From positions 96,939,390-97,003,389 of the forward strand of contig CM035808.1 of assembly GCA_020466095.1 (NCBI GenBank): a DNA stretch of 64,000 nucleotides, in the 5' to 3' direction. Below the pieces are notes generated by a model. It searched no databases, was not told the DNA's origin, and saw only the letters and a program-made list of their open reading frames with translations. The translations under genes were made by a program, and so were the position numbers. This document shows positions 1-8,954 of the stretch, piece by piece (the stretch's first letter is position 1; every line of letters begins with the position of its first letter). The DNA comes from Chlorops oryzae. Taxonomy: Eukaryota > Arthropoda > Insecta > Diptera > Chloropidae.

Positions 1-1
1 A

Positions 2-574
2 AACGAAGGTAAATGTAAACACATTACATTTACGCTTAGAAGAGGTATAAGCCCTGCTATTCTCCTTAAAGGAGTCTCCATCCCCCAAGTAAATAGTGTA
101 ATCTACTTAGGAGTCGACTTAGATAAACGATTAACTTGGCGAAAGCACATCGAAGCAAAGAGGACCAATCTGAAACTAAAAGCATCAAAAATTCACTGGC
201 TAATTAACTATCGCTCCCCTTTTAATATGGAGTATAAAGATCTATTATATAATAGTGTATTAAAGCCAATCTGGTCTTATGGCATTGAGTTGTGGGGAAA
301 TGCCTGCGCATCCTCTATAGAAATAATCCAAAGAGCTCAATCGAAAATTCTTAGAATCATTACAGGTGCTCCATGGTACATACGTAATGAAAGCATTCAC
401 CGCGATCTGCAAGTCCCACTTATTAGGGATGAAATCGTTCGCCTAAAATCATCCTATCATGAGAAGCTAAGGAATCACGCGAATCAGCTGGCAAGAAGCC
501 TTAACAATACAACACGTCGAACACGGTTAAGAAGAAAGGACCTTCCGTCCGCTTCTATTATTTTGGAAACATAG
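2..574 (+). CDS. Jockey-like non-LTR retrotransposon reverse transcriptase, C-terminal part (5' cut by window edge)
   Basis: The frame is open from the first bases of the window to a stop at 572-574, about 190 residues. An internal methionine lies at 227, but the frame is already coding upstream of it. Hallmarks of the RT thumb and C-terminal region of Jockey-clade ORF2 are visible: YLGVDLDKRLTW, then a K/R-rich helix, KPIWSYGIELWG, and IQRAQSKILRIITGAPWY followed by HRDL. In the family this protein reverse-transcribes the element RNA at a nicked target. The catalytic YADD box and the endonuclease would lie upstream and are outside the window. No frameshift is visible in this part, so the copy may be young or only 5' truncated. 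The downstream DNA is a repeat-rich 3' untranslated region. Confidence 0.85.
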   Translation, partial: NEGKCKHITFTLRRGISPAILLKGVSIPQVNSVIYLGVDLDKRLTWRKHIEAKRTNLKLKASKIHWLINYRSPFNMEYKDLLYNSVLKPIWSYGIELWGNACASSIEIIQRAQSKILRIITGAPWYIRNESIHRDLQVPLIRDEIVRLKSSYHEKLRNHANQLARSLNNTTRRTRLRRKDLPSASIILET

Positions 575-594
575 CACCGATACTCTGTTATCTG

Positions 595-890
595 TACCTC
601 GCTCGTGCATGTCAGATGTTTGGCCAATTAAGGAATAATACAGATTGAGGCACCTCGCTCGTGCACGCTCAATGCTCCTAACTACCATCAGAGAAGCCGT
701 TCCAGCCAACCAATTTTACGCACCTTGCTCGTGCGCACCGTACGCTTATCCAACCAAGGATTCACTAAGCTTGACGTACCTCGCTCGTGCATGATCAAGA
801 CTCATCCTACCAACGGATTCACTAAGCTTGACGCACCTCGCTCGTGCATGATCAAGACTCATCCTAGCAAAGGACACGGCTTAACAGTAA
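595..890 (+). repeat. ~56-bp tandem repeats in the 3' region of the Jockey-like element
   Basis: The motif acctcgctcgtgca (one copy with a T substitution) recurs at about 595, 651, 721, 777 and 834. Spacings are 56, 70, 56 and 57 bp. The last two units are nearly identical over their whole length, including atgatcaagactcatcct. The array begins about 20 bp after the RT stop codon, so it is probably the 3' UTR of the retrotransposon. Variable-length 3' UTR repeats are common in non-LTR elements. Confidence 0.7.
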
Positions 891-974
891 TAAGTCCTCA
901 GCAGCCCAGTTGCTCAAATAGAGGCCCGTTGGAATCAAAACTATTATATCTCTGTATAAATAGTTAAGTTATAT

Positions 975-1494
975 TTAAAAAATAAGATTTGATTAATTAC
1001 TGTTAGTTCCCACCCAAAGGAAGATCCAGTAAAGAGAAGCAAAGTTAAATAAAAATAAAAAAATCTTAAATATTTCCTGAGATATGGGTAGTTTAGTAGG
1101 ACAAAGTTTGATTCAATGCAATTCAGTTCATACAATATGGGCGCTCCTGACGTATACGCAACGTACAAATTCAAAGCAAAAAATGGCCTTTCTGATTTCA
1201 TAGGAGCCACAATTATAGTCGTAGGCTGGCGTTAAGGCACTTTAAATTTGCGCACAGTCTCGACCTTTCCAAATAAGGTCTATTAGGCGCTTTGCTAACT
1301 TATACGGTAATTGAGTTATGGCCCTAAATATGGGGCAAAGTAGAGAAAATTTAATTTTTTCATATTTTGGGCTATATCTCGGAAACGCTACTCAAATTCA
1401 TCAAACCAATGACCTTTTTGCAATGAGGGAGCCCTAGGCTAACATAAAAATAACCATTAGCAAAAAATTGTCGAAACGCTGTAGCATTGTGTTT
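975..1494. other. AT-rich DNA without recognised gene
   Basis: No coding frame with recognisable homology is seen. A minus-strand frame at 944-1210 has no protein features I recognise and biased composition, so I do not call it. The element end of the upstream retrotransposon is not sharply marked by a poly(A) tail. Confidence 0.5.
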
Positions 1495-1632
1495 TGAAGG
1501 GTTCCTGCAGTGCTAGTGTCTGTAACAAAAAATCAAAATCTTCCCAAAAATCGGACTTTTTCGAAATATTTGAATGAAATATAAAATTTTAGCGTATATT
1601 TAAGGCTCCGATTGGAATTTCAAAAAGTCTAA
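1495..1632 (-). repeat. Diverged fragment of the DINE-like (HINE) repeat family
   Basis: The stretch with cggactttttcgaaatattt, then cgtatatttaaggctccgat, is the reverse complement of the body of the full-length repeats at 58.2-59.1 and 62.4-63.2 kb. It also holds a diverged form of their ggtacc-ccagtactagggtctg block. It is truncated on both sides. Confidence 0.7.
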
Positions 1633-1634
1633 AT

Positions 1635-1719
1635 TGTGGGATTTGCAAAGGGTTAGGTAAGGTAAGGTAAAAGTGAGCGGGCACTAAGACCAGGTTCTGT
1701 AGCCATACCAGTGTAGCTC
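1635..1719 (-). pseudogene. 3' end of the non-LTR element whose ORF2 tail lies at 3861-4109
   Basis: Read on the minus strand, this continues the remnant at 3861-4109 once the piggyBac-type insertion 1724-3856 and one TTAA copy are taken out. It ends in a short ttacctt repeat (plus strand ggtaaggtaaggtaa), of the kind seen as a terminal simple repeat in I/R1/LOA-type elements. Continuity across the insertion is inferred from the TTAA duplication. Confidence 0.55.
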
Positions 1720-2118
1720 TTAACCCATTATCTGCCTGGCGGTCGAGATCTCGACCAACAACTTTAAAAAAATCCTAAAAATCAAAGGATACGAATAAAG
1801 TCTTAATTTTTTTTGTAAATGATAGGTTGGTCTATGGAAAACAGACGGATAGTCAAACCTCCAAAAATTTTCCAATTGGATTTTGGTATGGGCTTTCCAA
1901 TTGGATAAGCCATTTTAAAGATTTTTTTTCCGCACCCATTTTCCAAAAGAAAAATTATTAACTTCAATGTAATTTTTTTCTAAGATATCAGAACAAATTT
2001 CAAATATCATTTTTAAAAGATTCTGAAAACAAAAAAAAATTATTTTGATGAGTTTTATAAGGAGTTAAAAAAGATGGTCGATATATCGACCAAAGGCAGA
2101 ATCACTATGCACTCCGCG

Positions 2119-2336
2119 CCACTTGAATAGCACACCAGTCCATTTCTCAATATAACTGCTCCAAACAAAGAAATTGCTTGGCGGATTGCGGTTAAATCTT
2201 CATAAATCTTTTTATTAGCACTTTTTCGTTTTCTATCACAAAATTCAAGCTTGGGAAGTGAAACATTGTAAGAATTTTAGCTTTTTTGTTTTCGTGTTGA
2301 CGAAAAGCATGCAAAAAATTTTCACCACTTGAATAG
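2119..2336 (+). repeat. Left IR/DR arm: two direct transposase-site copies 206 bp apart
   Basis: CCACTTGAATAG occurs at 2119-2130 and again at 2325-2336 in the same orientation. The right end carries the mirror-image pair. This double-site arrangement is the IR/DR structure known from Tc3 and Sleeping Beauty-type elements, where the transposase binds both an outer and an inner site. Confidence 0.75.
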
Positions 2337-2439
2337 AACAGTTAATCAAATCGAGTAGTTTTTTGCGTGGCTTTCGACGTAAACTGCTGGTTTTTATATA
2401 ATTTAATGAGATAGCGTATTTTTGAGGCTAAATAAAGTT

Positions 2440-3362
2440 GAAATGGGTTGTGGAAAATGAGACCAAAAAGGCGAAATCAAAGCGTACAAGGATATGGAGC
2501 TATCTGTTCCGCAAATACAAAAAAAAAAAAAATCTAAAAATGCCGAAAAGTTATATCTGCCTTTTGTTTAAATGAAGCCAAACATAGGAAAAACATGTAA
2601 GGCCGAACGCACCGTGTTCTTCCTGAGGCGGACAAGTGACTTATTTTAACTACTATAAGGCGTTTTATATCGAGGGCTGGCCATATTCAAAGACTAAATA
2701 CTAAGAAGCAAACCCCACTCAATCCCGCCCGTAAGGAGGAACACCTCAAATTCTGCCGCGCCAACCTGTCGTGGACTACCGAATCGCATCGTGTTGTGTT
2801 CTCAGGTGAGAAAAAATTTAATTTGGAAAGACCCGATGGTTATAGTTTTTATTTTCATGTATTAATGCAAGAAAGGCACTATTTGGACCGTAATCACAGT
2901 TGAGCAGGCGGTGTGAAGCTGTGGGGAGCAATCTCATCCTTCGGCACTTGTGAAATGCAATTTTTGACTACGGCTATGAATGCAACTGTTTACTGTGGTG
3001 TACTTCAGAAGGCGTTTCCTTGTTTTAGCGAGATTTTCGGACCTTTGAAATGGACCTACCAACATGATACCGCTCCGATTCACACTGCCCGGGCTGTAAA
3101 GTTCAACATACTAAAGCAAAATGTAGCGCTTTTAAGCTGGCATCCATATTCACTAGACTTAAACACCATATAAAACGTTTGGGTTTGGTTACTTGAAAGG
3201 TCTATGAACCTGGAAAACAATTTTCAACTGTTTGCGAACTAATTGACGCCAAAAAACACGCTTGGAACACCATTCCACTTTCTTATATTGCTTCAATGCA
3301 CGACTCCATCCCAAACAGGGTGCTTGAAGTTATAACCAACAAAGCGGGTTCCAACCATTATT
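2440..3362 (+). pseudogene. Tc3-like DDE transposase, inactivated
   Basis: The N-terminal helix-turn-helix is recognisable near 2470-2530 (KAYKDMELSVPQI). The catalytic region starts near 2780 with ESHRVVFSGEKKFNL and continues through KLWGAISSFG, YQHDTAPIHT and SLDLNTI. The family cuts and pastes DNA with a DDE/DDD triad. Here the first acidic residue (expected in FSDEKKFN) is glycine. The second (HDTAPIH) is present. The third position, after LNTI, is a TAA stop at about 3172. Frameshifts and stops also lie between 2530 and 2700 and after 3180. The gene is therefore certainly dead, although the IR/DR sites could still be used in trans. Confidence 0.8.
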
Positions 3363-3467
3363 AAAATATGTTCTTTTTTATGGAAAATGTTCTTACTACG
3401 TTTTATTTATGTATAAATAAAGGTCAGATAAGAAAATGTTGAAAAGTCGCTTTTTTTAAAGGTGTTC

Positions 3468-3682
3468 TATTCAAGTGGTGCAAATTTAATGATACTTTTT
3501 TGGAGTTGATTCGTTCAAAAATTAATAAAAAATTCACCGCTCCACATATTTCAATCATTTAAGCGGGATTAAATAAGGGATTGATGTACCGCCTTCAATA
3601 CAAAAAAAAATTCAACGCTCTCACTTATATGGATTGAGAGATATATATTTAAAAAAATGTGTTATATGTGCTTTTCAAGTGG
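3468..3682 (-). repeat. Right IR/DR arm of the Tc3-like element
   Basis: CTATTCAAGTGG at 3468-3479 and CTTTTCAAGTGG at 3671-3682 are inverted copies of the left-arm sites and lie 203 bp apart. The near-equal spacing of the two arms supports a functional pairing rather than chance. Confidence 0.75.
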
Positions 3683-3860
3683 CGCGCAGTGTATAGTGAT
3701 TCTGCCTTTGGTCGATATATCGACCACCCCATATCTCCCAATAAAAAATTTGTATTTTTTCAAAAACGCTAAATTCTCTTAATTACGCCACTAGAAGCTT
3801 GCAAAACCAAACTCAAGCCTAAATTCATCGTATTTTTGGTACCGGCAGATAATGGGTTAA

Positions 3861-4109
3861 AACAGGCTGTCAATAAGGTAGGGTTTGAGGGCCCATTACT
3901 ACCGGAACATGGTTCCCGAGCAGTTGTAATCTGGCAAAAATCTGGCAGTGACAGAGAATTTGCTCGATGGTTTCTCGTGCCGTAGGTTCAAAGCATCTTC
4001 TGCATCTGTCGGAGTCCGCCAGATTAAGCTTAGGCGCGTGGGCGCGAAAAAGACAGTGGTCGGTTAAAGCACCAGAATTGATCTACAGTCTGTACGAAAA
4101 AGTGTAAGA
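3861..4109 (-). pseudogene. C-terminus of a non-LTR retrotransposon ORF2 (RNase H-bearing clade such as I/LOA/R1-like)
   Basis: Minus-strand translation reads LTDHCLFRAHAPKLNLADS, then DRCRRCFEPTARETIEQI, then LCHCQI. This is the conserved end of ORF2 in non-LTR elements, with a C-x2-C ... C-x-C cluster after the RNase H domain. It is cut upstream by the assembly gap at 4110 and interrupted downstream by the piggyBac-type insertion. A stop follows soon after (near 3880), close to the natural end. Confidence 0.7.
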
Positions 4110-4209
4110 NNNNNNNNNNNNNNNNNNNNNNNNNNNNNNNNNNNNNNNNNNNNNNNNNNNNNNNNNNNNNNNNNNNNNNNNNNNNNNNNNNNNNNNNNNN
4201 NNNNNNNNN
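4110..4209. other. Assembly gap (100 N)
   Basis: Exactly 100 N. This is the conventional length for a gap of unknown size. Confidence 0.99.
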
Positions 4210-4259
4210 GACCGTCATAACCAAAACATAATCAGCTGTGAGTGAAATAGCCAAAGACC

Positions 4260-4902
4260 TTGAAGTGAAAGCTGAGAAAAAACTGCAAGCTCACTTTTAA
4301 GGCCAGAACAACAACAACAAACAAACTCAAAGGCGAAGCCAACAGCCGCAAGGTAATATGATCGTTGGCATAAAGAAGTAAACGACAGCCAAAGCGACGA
4401 ACAGCGAGAACAACAAAGAGTGAGAACGACGACAGGCGAGAACGGCGGGCAGCGAGAATGACGATCAAGAAAACAGCAAGGGTTGCAGTTTCGGCAAACT
4501 CGTACATATTGAATTCAAGCATCAAAATGGGTCAACAACAACAAGAGGTTGCGAAATGTCAATTTCGAAATAGTATTGCAACACAACAACGGTATTCCAG
4601 ATTGCGACATCCCAGTGAGAAAGTGAAGACTAGACACTTTCTCCCTATATAAGCAAATGATCGATATCTGGAAGAGGACTTGCATTTTAGTTTCCAAGGT
4701 CTCAATTCGAATCGGCTGTACTCATCAAGCGGCAACAGCGACTAGAACGTGGACTTTAAGTGTTAGTTAGTACTAGGAAGTATTTCGAGTGTAAGAAGGA
4801 GTTTTAGCTTAGGAATAATTCATGTAAAATAAACAAGAGGACTATAAATTAATAAAAGAATTTGAATGAATTTATTGTTTGTCCTTGTTTTTATTTTTAC
4901 AT
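4260..4902 (+). repeat. LTR-like block (probably a solo LTR of a gypsy-group element)
   Basis: The stretch has the layout of a gypsy-type LTR. It holds a CAACAA-rich U3, a TATA motif (ccctatataag near 4643), initiator-like sequence, and then a U5 with aataaa-type signals and a T-rich end around 4900. Its organisation resembles the block at 10560-11170, but I see no long identity. The left border lies near or in the assembly gap, and no flanking duplication is visible. It abuts the truncated BEL gag that lies to its right. Confidence 0.4.
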
Positions 4903-4955
4903 GAAAAAGAGGATTCAGGTGTATCCTTCTTCCAAGAATACGCACGGAAAACCTT

Positions 4956-5969
4956 TTAACAATGGTTGTCGCGACAGAGGACGCAGACTCCATTGGTCCG
5001 CTCTTGGGCGAGAAACACGTTCGTCGAAGGCACTTCGGGTTTTACAGCGGGATGGGGTGCCTCCAATGCATTAAAGCTGGAAAGGCGTTCAACAACTTCA
5101 TATCGCTTAGTCAAAAAGGCATTCATTTGTGGGCACGTTGGCACCTCTCGATGTGACGCTAATGACTGTTCCCAATGTGCGATCGTTTGCGCCGGGAGAC
5201 GCCTGGAACAGAAATGAACGAGCAGGGCATCCAAAATATCAACGACTCCATGACTCTTCAGCATCTTGAGGCAATCGTTGACGGTTGTTTGTATACGCAG
5301 GATTCCTTCCGGCGTTTCATCTTGGATAGCAGGCAGGTCGAATAAATTTTTTAATTGATGATCGACGAGGATGCGTTTGTTCTCATATCGCACCTTAAGA
5401 GCCTCCCACGCATTCGCAAAGTTGTCGCCACACAGCGGATAGCCTTTAACGATAGCACCCGCTGCTCCCGTCGTCTTGCTGCGAAGATGGTATAACTTTT
5501 GCACTGGTGGCAGCCGAGGGTGATTGACGTAAACCGCGGTGAACATGTCTCGAAATGCTGGCCATTCACTATAGCCACCAGCAAAAACTTCAGTATCACA
5601 CGGTGGTACCCTGATGAAATTGTCTTCTCCATGAAAGTCGTTAGGTGGAGGGGTCGCCCGAGTGCTCGACAGCGGTGGATTTTGGGGGGTGATTTCTCGT
5701 AGCATCTCCTGAAGCCTGGCTCTGGCTATCATCTGAAGATCGCGACACTCGTGATAACTAATTTCAGCAGAATCGGCCGCATCCGGGCTCCAGGCACCTT
5801 TCTCGACCGCTGCTCGATACGTTTGACGCACTTCATCCCAATCGTAAACCAGTTGTTCGTTAAGCTCCAGCAATTGCTCGCTTTGATTCATCGGATCGCT
5901 GTTCATAGCTGCATCACACATGTTCTTGAGTTCAGCAACCGCGGAGTTAAAATGCCGTAAGGGATCCAT
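4956..5969 (-). CDS. gag: BEL/Pao retrotransposon Gag (DUF1759-type), truncated after the first zinc-knuckle residues
   Basis: The frame starts MDPLRHFNSAVAEL and runs 337 residues. It contains the N-terminal coiled-coil-like region, then the DUF1759 Gag core (KLYHLRSKTTGAA, AWEALKVRYENKRILVDHQL, HFCSRRLPAQTIAHWEQSL). It ends at CVLCRDNHC followed by TAA, where BEL Gag proteins normally continue through a zinc knuckle into protease. Gag forms the particle and packages element RNA. The stop and the loss of homology about 50 bp further down show the element is broken here, apparently by the LTR-like block at 4260-4902. The start is chosen because it is the first Met before the conserved domain and is preceded by non-coding leader DNA. 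Confidence 0.85.
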   Translation of the reverse strand: MDPLRHFNSAVAELKNMCDAAMNSDPMNQSEQLLELNEQLVYDWDEVRQTYRAAVEKGAWSPDAADSAEISYHECRDLQMIARARLQEMLREITPQNPPLSSTRATPPPNDFHGEDNFIRVPPCDTEVFAGGYSEWPAFRDMFTAVYVNHPRLPPVQKLYHLRSKTTGAAGAIVKGYPLCGDNFANAWEALKVRYENKRILVDHQLKNLFDLPAIQDETPEGILRIQTTVNDCLKMLKSHGVVDILDALLVHFCSRRLPAQTIAHWEQSLASHREVPTCPQMNAFLTKRYEVVERLSSFNALEAPHPAVKPEVPSTNVFLAQERTNGVCVLCRDNHC

Positions 5970-6972
5970 ATTGTTTACGGATTTTGATCACGAAACCCGA
6001 TTCTGATAAGATAATTGTACGAAGAATTCACTGCAAGCTCGATCAATTTACCGGAAAAATGAGAGCAAACTTAAATTATCGCCGGCTTTAGAAGTGAACT
6101 GGATGCCTGTTTATGAAAGAGAGATAAAAACCTCGGCCGAAAAGGAACAATACAAGTTATAAAACGGCAACCGCAGTGCGTATAGGCGACCAATGCCTAC
6201 CGTAGCGTACCTCAAATTTGTTTACCTTAACCTTCGCAACACTCCACAAATTTCCTGCAACCCCAAATTCAATTAAAGAAACCAAATCGTATAATGATTA
6301 TCAATGAAATATAAATAGAATTCGATGCGTTCGATTTATTAAAAGTTTGTTTTTCCAACCAGTTTGCAAAGTTCCGATTATGCATCAAATCGAAAGAGCG
6401 CGGACCGAGCGCAGGCAGAGAGACTGAACGTGTATGAAACCTGGTGTTCAAATTGCGGTCACACACGTTCGTTCGAACAGTCGATGCGATCAACTTCTAT
6501 GTTCGAAGCTCGATGCAACGCACAACGTTAGAACTGACCTACGCAACACAATGCACGTAAGCCCGATGTGTTATACAGATTGCCTGGCTCGCTGTCTGCT
6601 AGCCTTGAATTCGTATGGACTTGCAATGGAAAAAAACCCAAACGATTTCTATGCGTGTTCCGCAAGCGAAATCCCAACGCAATAAAAGAAACGAAGAAGA
6701 AAAACCGTAATTCGTTCTCACAGGGAACGAGAAACCCAAATGCTGCTTGCCAAACCGCTATGTGCTGGTTGTTTTGCAATATCGACTGTGCACAAAAACC
6801 ACCACCAAAGGCGACACGGATGAAGAGAAAGGATGAGCCGAAACGGTGATGTGTTTCACGTGCTTGGATCGTGTTGCCCTTGACTTTTCTAGAGGCCAAC
6901 TAGCGGCAGCGTGGCCTACTTTCTCGATTCCTACTAAGATTGTAAGATTGGTCCACCGGAGCCGATTCCAGG
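5970..6972 (-). other. 5' leader of the BEL/Pao element, non-coding
   Basis: About 1 kb lies between the primer binding site and the gag start, read on the minus strand. Frames inside it are short and lack recognisable domains. Such a long leader is unusual, and an unrecognised insertion cannot be excluded. Confidence 0.5.
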
Positions 6973-6992
6973 CTCCTGGCACGGGATCGCCA
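6973..6992 (-). promoter_or_regulatory. Probable tRNA primer binding site of the BEL/Pao element
   Basis: On the minus strand TGGCGATCCCGTGCCAGGAG follows the putative LTR end after two bases. It has the TGG start of a site complementary to a tRNA 3' CCA end and resembles an arginine-tRNA-type primer site. That identity is tentative. Confidence 0.6.
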
Positions 6993-6994
6993 AA

Positions 6995-7308
6995 TGTTGA
7001 GGTGAGGGAAAGTAAGAACCAACGTACCTGTTTGTGATGACGGTGATACGAAGAAGTTTCTCGTAGCGGTTGCGAGGATTGGGTGGCGGTTGCACGACGC
7101 GAATGATATTTTAAATGCACAATTTTGTTTGTTTTTTAAAAATAAAGATTATGTTTGGCCTTCGTGGCTATTGAAAAAATGTAAAAAATTATATTGGCCT
7201 TCGTGGCGATTGAAAATGTAAAAAAAAAGGTTATATTTGGCCTTCGTGGCGATTTTTGTTTTGTTTCTTTTCACTTAAATTTATATTTTGAATTTTAACT
7301 TTTAAACA
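6995..7308 (-). repeat. Probable 5' LTR of the BEL/Pao element
   Basis: On the minus strand the block ends in CAACA directly before the primer site. Its other border is proposed at about 7308 (TGTTTAAAAG), but no partner LTR is available for comparison. It contains three imperfect repeats around ggccttcgtggc at 7157, 7196 and 7239, about 40 bp apart. Confidence 0.45.
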
Positions 7309-7423
7309 CTGCGAATTTGCGGAGCGGCGAACGTAGAACGCGTTAACGACCAAAGAAGAGTGAGGAACCGTCGCTGGAGTTCGAGCTGTTCAACCAGAAA
7401 GAGAGCAAGGTTTTGTTAAATTA

Positions 7424-8266
7424 ATGGCTCGTCTCCATTGCGGCTACGGCGAAAACCGAACACTAACCTTTTTAGATGATTTTTCCAAATATTTTATTTG
7501 CGTCGCTATACCCGATGCTGAGGCATCAACGGTCGCAAGAGCCCTTTTTAATGAAATAATAGCAAAATTCAATATACCGAAAGCCTCAGTAACCGATAAC
7601 GGCGCAAACTTCACTTCGAGGTTATTTAAAGAAGTATGCAAAATTCTTGGCATCAAAAAATCACAAACTACGCCATACCACCTTCAAGCCAACGGGGCTC
7701 TCGAACGAAGTCACCGCCCTCTTGCAGAATTTCTTAGAAATTTTGTCAACGAGGGTGGTACCTATTGGGATGAATGGCTGTATCACGCTATCCACGTGCA
7801 TAACAATACAGTTCATTCATCCACTAAACACACCCCATGCAAAAACCCTTTTTGGTTTTGAATTTGAAATTCCGATTAAATTAAAACGTAAACCTGCTCC
7901 TATTTAAAATACGGATGATTAAAGTAAAATTTTAAAATATCAAATTCAACGCAGCCACGAAATAGTAAGAAACAACCAAAATCAGCAAAATTGAAGGCAA
8001 AAGCATATTACGACAAGAATATAAATGAAAAATAATTTGAATTAGGAGACAAAGTCTGGCTTAAGAGCCAAAATAGAAAAAATAAATTTTCACCCATATG
8101 GGAAGGACCGTTTGAAATAGTTTCCATTCCATCTGCGTCAAATTTAAAGTTGAAAATAAAGGGAAAAGACAGAACGTTTCACAAAAATTTGATCAACTTA
8201 AATCGCAAAATAAATTTTATAAAAATCGAAGAAACTCAGAATTTATTCCATAAAAAAAAAAAAACA
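7424..8266 (+). pseudogene. Ty3/gypsy (412/mdg1-like) integrase, 5' truncated and frameshifted
   Basis: The catalytic core begins LTFLDDFSKYFICVAIPD and has SVTDNGANFTSR (second Asp, codon at 7595) and QANGALERSHRPLAEFL (Glu, codon at 7703). The first catalytic Asp and the HHCC zinc domain are missing, because recognisable homology starts only at about 7455. The first frame stops at 7861. The next frame continues FGFEFEIPIKLKRKPAPI to 7907. After more small frameshifts the C-terminal GPF/Y module is clear near 8100 (SPIWEGPFEIVSIP, then DRTFHKNLINLNRK). The domain would insert the element cDNA. The last residues run into a long A tract at about 8253-8265, right before the phosphatase-like coding DNA. 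Confidence 0.85.
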
Positions 8267-8268
8267 TA

Positions 8269-8950
8269 AACATAAACAAAGTAAAGTTCAAGCACCTACA
8301 AACAGTGAAGTGATATCTCAAAACGATAGATCAAAGAAGAGATATGCAGACGTTCCTTGTTTCGAACACACACGAGTCAAGCTGAAAACAAAGGAAAAGG
8401 GGGGATCAGATTACATACACGCCAACTTCATAGACGGACATAATGCAAAAATGAATATATTGCAACACAAGGGCCAATGAAAAACACAACAAACGACTTC
8501 TGGCGCATGGTATGGGAACAGAACTGTCACAATATAGTTATGCTTACGAAAATAAAAGCAAACAATTTAGAAAAATGCCATCAATACTGGGGAAAAAATA
8601 AAAATCAATCTGTCTATTGCAACGATTTTGAGATAAAAACTTTAGAAGTGAATCAGAAAAATGAATCGATTGGGAGCAGGCTAGAAATCAGACATAGAAA
8701 GCTTAACCAAGTGCGTATAATTTCACATTGGCAATTTTTAGAGTGGCCTGACAATAAAACCCCGGAAATCTCGCGCTTGCTGCAATTTTGGAAACAGTGG
8801 CGACTTTTGTTAATAAAACAATCAAAAATTATTTTACACTGCAGCGCAGACATAAATCGAACAGGCACATTTATCGCAATAGACATAGCCCTACAGAAAA
8901 TGACAAAACGCAATAGGAATAGACAACAAAGCAGTAGCAGAGATAAGAAT
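8269..8950 (+). pseudogene. Protein tyrosine phosphatase (PTP) domain carried by the gypsy-type element
   Basis: Reading downstream of the integrase, one frame gives SKKRYADVPCFEHTRVKL and SDYIHANFIDGH, the N-terminal PTP motifs (KNRY-type phosphotyrosine loop, DYINANYIDG). After a one-base shift near 8448 the next frame gives [27 protein letters not shown] and KCHQYW. Then come the WPD loop ([11 protein letters not shown], Asp codon 8750-8752) and the P-loop [16 protein letters not shown]. The HC-x5-R catalytic signature is intact (Cys codon 8840, Arg codon 8858). The Q-loop part of a normal PTP is absent. The protein drifts into a Q/S/K-rich linker and then the protease domain. PTPs remove phosphate from tyrosine. 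I know of no gypsy element that carries one, so a captured host gene is the likeliest origin. Confidence 0.8.
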
Positions 8951-8954
8951 AAAA

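Larger units (their letters stand above)
2108..3693 (+). mobile_element. Tc1/mariner (Tc3-like) transposon, degenerate, about 1.6 kb
   Basis: Inverted ends are visible: gcactccgcgccacttgaat on the left and the complement of cactgcgcgccacttgaaaa on the right. They start next to a TA dinucleotide (2106-2107), the Tc1/mariner target. A dead transposase gene lies inside (2440-3362). The inverted similarity continues outward for another 30 bp (2075-2107 against 3694-3726), so the exact border with the host piggyBac-type element is uncertain. Confidence 0.75.
1724..3856. mobile_element. piggyBac-type element with TTAA target duplication, carrying a nested Tc3-like transposon
   Basis: The ends are inverted repeats: CCCATTATCTGCC at 1724 and its complement GGCAGATAATGGG ending at 3856. 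Each is flanked directly by TTAA (1720-1723 and 3857-3860), the signature target site of piggyBac transposons. No piggyBac transposase is encoded, so this is a non-autonomous derivative. Near each end there is a palindrome of the form ggtcga..tcgacc: 1741-1756 with a GAGATCTC core, and 2076-2091 and 3710-3725 with a TATA core. The middle is occupied by a degenerate Tc3-like element. Confidence 0.8.

Noticed and set aside
6528..6899. 123-residue minus-strand frame in the BEL leader
   Set aside because: No Gag or Pol motif. It lies between primer site and gag, where non-coding leader is expected, and has biased F/R/S composition.
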